Shown here: positions 6,194-7,526 of the stretch, piece after piece
Numbering within the stretch: position 1 is the stretch's first letter
How the letters are laid out: the number at the start of each line of letters is the position of its first letter
Origin: CAYJIX01 sp964370375
GTDB taxonomy: Bacteria; Desulfobacterota; Desulfovibrionia; Desulfovibrionales; Desulfovibrionaceae
DNA length: 7,526 nucleotides
Reading direction: 5' to 3'
Assembly (NCBI GenBank): GCA_964370375.1
Contig: CAYJIX010000085.1
Span: 1 to 7,526, forward strand
Translations under genes and position numbers: made by a program
The notes under the pieces: model-generated
What the model was told of the DNA's origin: nothing
The model's database searches: none
What the model saw: the letters and a program-made list of their open reading frames with translations, nothing else

Positions 6194-6302
6194 CCACAGG
6201 CTTTAAAAAAAATGACACCGTTTGCGCACCAATAAAATATTCGCCTTTAAAAGTGTTTTTTTATCCCACAGGCAGTTAAAAAGAGCATCTTTATTTAAAA
6301 AC

Positions 6303-7202
6303 CTAGCTTTTGTCGTTGCTTGTCATAAAAAAGACCGAACACAACAACAGTATGCTCACCAAAAGAACAGACACGTCAAGCGGTTCCTCAGCAAAAAGCG
6401 CCCCAAGGATAATGGCTATGCCAGGCGTTACATATTCATAAGAAATGGCCACAATGGCGCGAGAATTAAACAGAATCCACAAATACGACGTGTACCCAAT
6501 AATAGAGCTGAAAAACGCAAGATAGGCCAAGGAAAAATACGCTCCAGCAGGCAAAGCAAAAACATCGACCCGCTCGCCCGTCAAAAGGGCCAAAAGCAAG
6601 GTTTCAAGGCCGCCAAACAACAGCACAAGGCCCGTTGTACGCAATACAGAAAGGGTACTTTTGTTATGCAAAACCTGGGAAAGGTGCGTGCCGTACACCC
6701 AAGCAAATGTCGAAAAAAGCAGTAACAAAAGGCCAAAAACAGAAGCCTCGCTACTCATCCCCTGATAGAAATTGAGCCACACAAGGGCACAAAAACCAAG
6801 GATCAGCCCTGTTGCTTGGGCAAAAGTGGGCCTTTTTCCGCCCCATAAAAGCCATTCTCCAAGGACAAGCCATATGGGCGCAGCTCCAAACAAAACGGCT
6901 GCCATGCCCGAAGGCACGCTTTCTTGTGCTTTGGCCACAAAGCCACTGCTAAGCATGACCAAAAAAAAACCATTAATGATATTATGTTTGATATCTGTTC
7001 GGGTGATCCTAGACGCTTCGCGGCGCACAAAGGTATAGGCCAAAAGCGCGAAACCTGCCACACTAAAGCGCAACCCTGCAAGCATAAATCCGGGGAAATA
7101 CTCTAAAGCGATTTTATTGCCCAAAGGCACAGAACCCCACGAACCATAGAGCAACAACAAACAAAAAAGAAGGTGTACGGTTTTACGAGACAAGCTAAAC
7201 AT
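6303..7202 (-). CDS. EamA/DMT-family transporter, YedA-like
   Basis: A 299-residue inner-membrane protein with about ten hydrophobic helices, the usual length for two tandem EamA repeats (about 7-140 and 150-292). It follows the E. coli YedA pattern as I remember it: YGSWGSVPLGNKIALEYFP...AGLRF near the start, ESVPSGMAAVLFGAAPIW in the first repeat, and GSIIGYTSYLWILFNSRAIVAISYEYVTPGIAIILGALFAEEPL in the second. Members of this family export amino acids, metabolites or drugs; no substrate can be read from the sequence. I chose the ATG at 7202 because it gives the family's N-terminus directly before the first helix. The ATGs at 7250 and 7286 would add 16 and 28 residues that look non-homologous, and the one at 7286 lies inside a palindrome. 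The ribosome site at 7202 is weak (AGAG about 10 bases upstream), so the start is less sure than the family. It is probably a single-gene unit. Confidence 0.88.
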   Translation of the reverse strand: MFSLSRKTVHLLFCLLLLYGSWGSVPLGNKIALEYFPGFMLAGLRFSVAGFALLAYTFVRREASRITRTDIKHNIINGFFLVMLSSGFVAKAQESVPSGMAAVLFGAAPIWLVLGEWLLWGGKRPTFAQATGLILGFCALVWLNFYQGMSSEASVFGLLLLLFSTFAWVYGTHLSQVLHNKSTLSVLRTTGLVLLFGGLETLLLALLTGERVDVFALPAGAYFSLAYLAFFSSIIGYTSYLWILFNSRAIVAISYEYVTPGIAIILGALFAEEPLDVSVLLVSILLLCSVFFMTSNDKS

Positions 7203-7526
7203 GACGAATGTACTCTTATATTGGTAGTATTGTTTAATAAAAGGCCACATGCATACTTTTGTGCAAAGGCGAGCACTATGTAACATAGTTACTTAGTAAA
7301 ACAATAGCTTTTTTTACTTTAAAATAAGTCAATATAATATTACATTTATACACAAACATACGGCAAAAAAAACAACAGCATTGCACAAATACCGCGCGCA
7401 ACACGGCCCATGAGGTACCAAACACAAAGCTTAGCACCATGATGCAAAGCACGCGGCCTAAAACGAGCCACGAACGCTTTTCAATGTCCTTATCAAACAG
7501 CAACAAAAGCTAAAAACGCTCTAATC
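7203..7526. other. Right-end region upstream of the exporter, no convincing gene
   Basis: This stretch holds the exporter's control region: paired palindromes at 7275-7299, a TATAAG box (7215-7220) too close to the chosen start to be its promoter without a leaderless transcript, and a TATAAT on the plus strand (7333-7338) with no good -35. A minus-strand reading frame of 76 codons (7276-7506, TTG start, no ribosome site) is hydrophobic with a Cys cluster; its first 45 codons have mixed codon use that looks somewhat coding-like, but I recognise no family. In another minus frame, about ten codons from the window edge end at a TGA (7493-7495), which could be the tail of an upstream gene. Confidence 0.5.
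7275..7299. promoter_or_regulatory. Two abutting palindromes upstream of the exporter, candidate operator
   Basis: ACTATG-TAA-CATAGT (7275-7289, perfect 6 + 6) shares its last base with TTACT-T-AGTAA (7289-7299, perfect 5 + 5). On the minus strand the stretch reads as three related 8-base units: TTACTAAG, TAACTATG, TTACATAG. Such dyads are typical binding sites for dimeric winged-helix repressors, and EamA exporters are often under local repressors, but no regulator gene is in the window. Confidence 0.4.

Larger units (their letters stand above)
5935..6302. other. Intergenic region between the exporter and the MCP
   Basis: About 370 bases without a gene. It contains the MCP leader and candidate promoter, a near-perfect dyad over the ribosome site, a short hairpin (5997-6010), a 15-base palindrome (6129-6143) and a 9-bp inverted repeat (6161-6193). 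A small AAAGA/TCTTT hairpin (6280-6292) just after the exporter stop, followed by T on the minus strand, is a second possible end for the exporter transcript. I saw no sigma-54 or flagellar sigma-28 promoter for the MCP. Confidence 0.6.

Noticed and set aside
6222..6725. Plus-strand 167-codon, Lys/Arg/Gln-rich reading frame
   Set aside because: It is antisense to the exporter; the basic composition is the usual mirror of a hydrophobic membrane gene on the other strand.
1..7526. CRISPR array, insertion sequence, phage or tRNA genes
   Set aside because: I saw no regularly spaced repeats, transposase or integrase motifs, or tRNA cloverleaf patterns on either strand.

Overview
This 7.5 kb window comes from a draft or metagenome assembly (it contains 15 N at 2325-2339). 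It carries six recognisable genes, all on the minus strand. The best hint of lineage is the methyl-accepting chemotaxis protein. Its linker and signalling domain (an Ala/Glu-rich stretch, then a 'GMLDAAGQLEGIVEAVFSAS' type segment) resemble MCPs of Desulfovibrionaceae. I therefore infer a moderate- to low-GC deltaproteobacterial relative, but this is a sequence impression and not a search result.

In transcription order (right to left) the layout is as follows. A YedA-like EamA/DMT exporter (6303-7202) is preceded by a cluster of small palindromes. A 368-base gap then holds several inverted repeats and the likely promoter of the next gene. A 708-residue MCP with a long helical periplasmic sensor follows (3808-5934) and ends in a GC-rich terminator. 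A second AT-rich gap (3357-3738) carries a tandem 10-base repeat and a hairpin or operator close to the next promoter. An OmpR-class response regulator (2643-3356) overlaps its partner VanS/PhoR-like histidine kinase (1327-2653), which is broken by the N gap. A terminator-like hairpin follows (1247-1288). Last come a PmtA-type SAM methyltransferase (479-1108) and a secreted YgiW/YdeI OB-fold protein (30-443), 35 bases apart and probably one transcript.

The genes on the left half suggest an envelope-stress theme: a two-component system next to a probable lipid methyltransferase and a periplasmic YgiW/YdeI protein, a family tied in enterobacteria to two-component control and to tolerance of cationic peptides and oxidative stress. 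The MCP and the exporter are separate transcription units. The two-component genes are clearly more AT-rich than the conserved parts of the MCP and the exporter (about 32-35% against 57-60% G+C in hand-counted 60-base samples), which may point to a different origin.

I did not find a CRISPR array, transposase, phage gene, tRNA/rRNA, or a clearly new defence or biosynthetic system. The points most worth a second look are the kinase gap and its frame shift, the two-component/methyltransferase/OB-fold neighbourhood, and the candidate operators.
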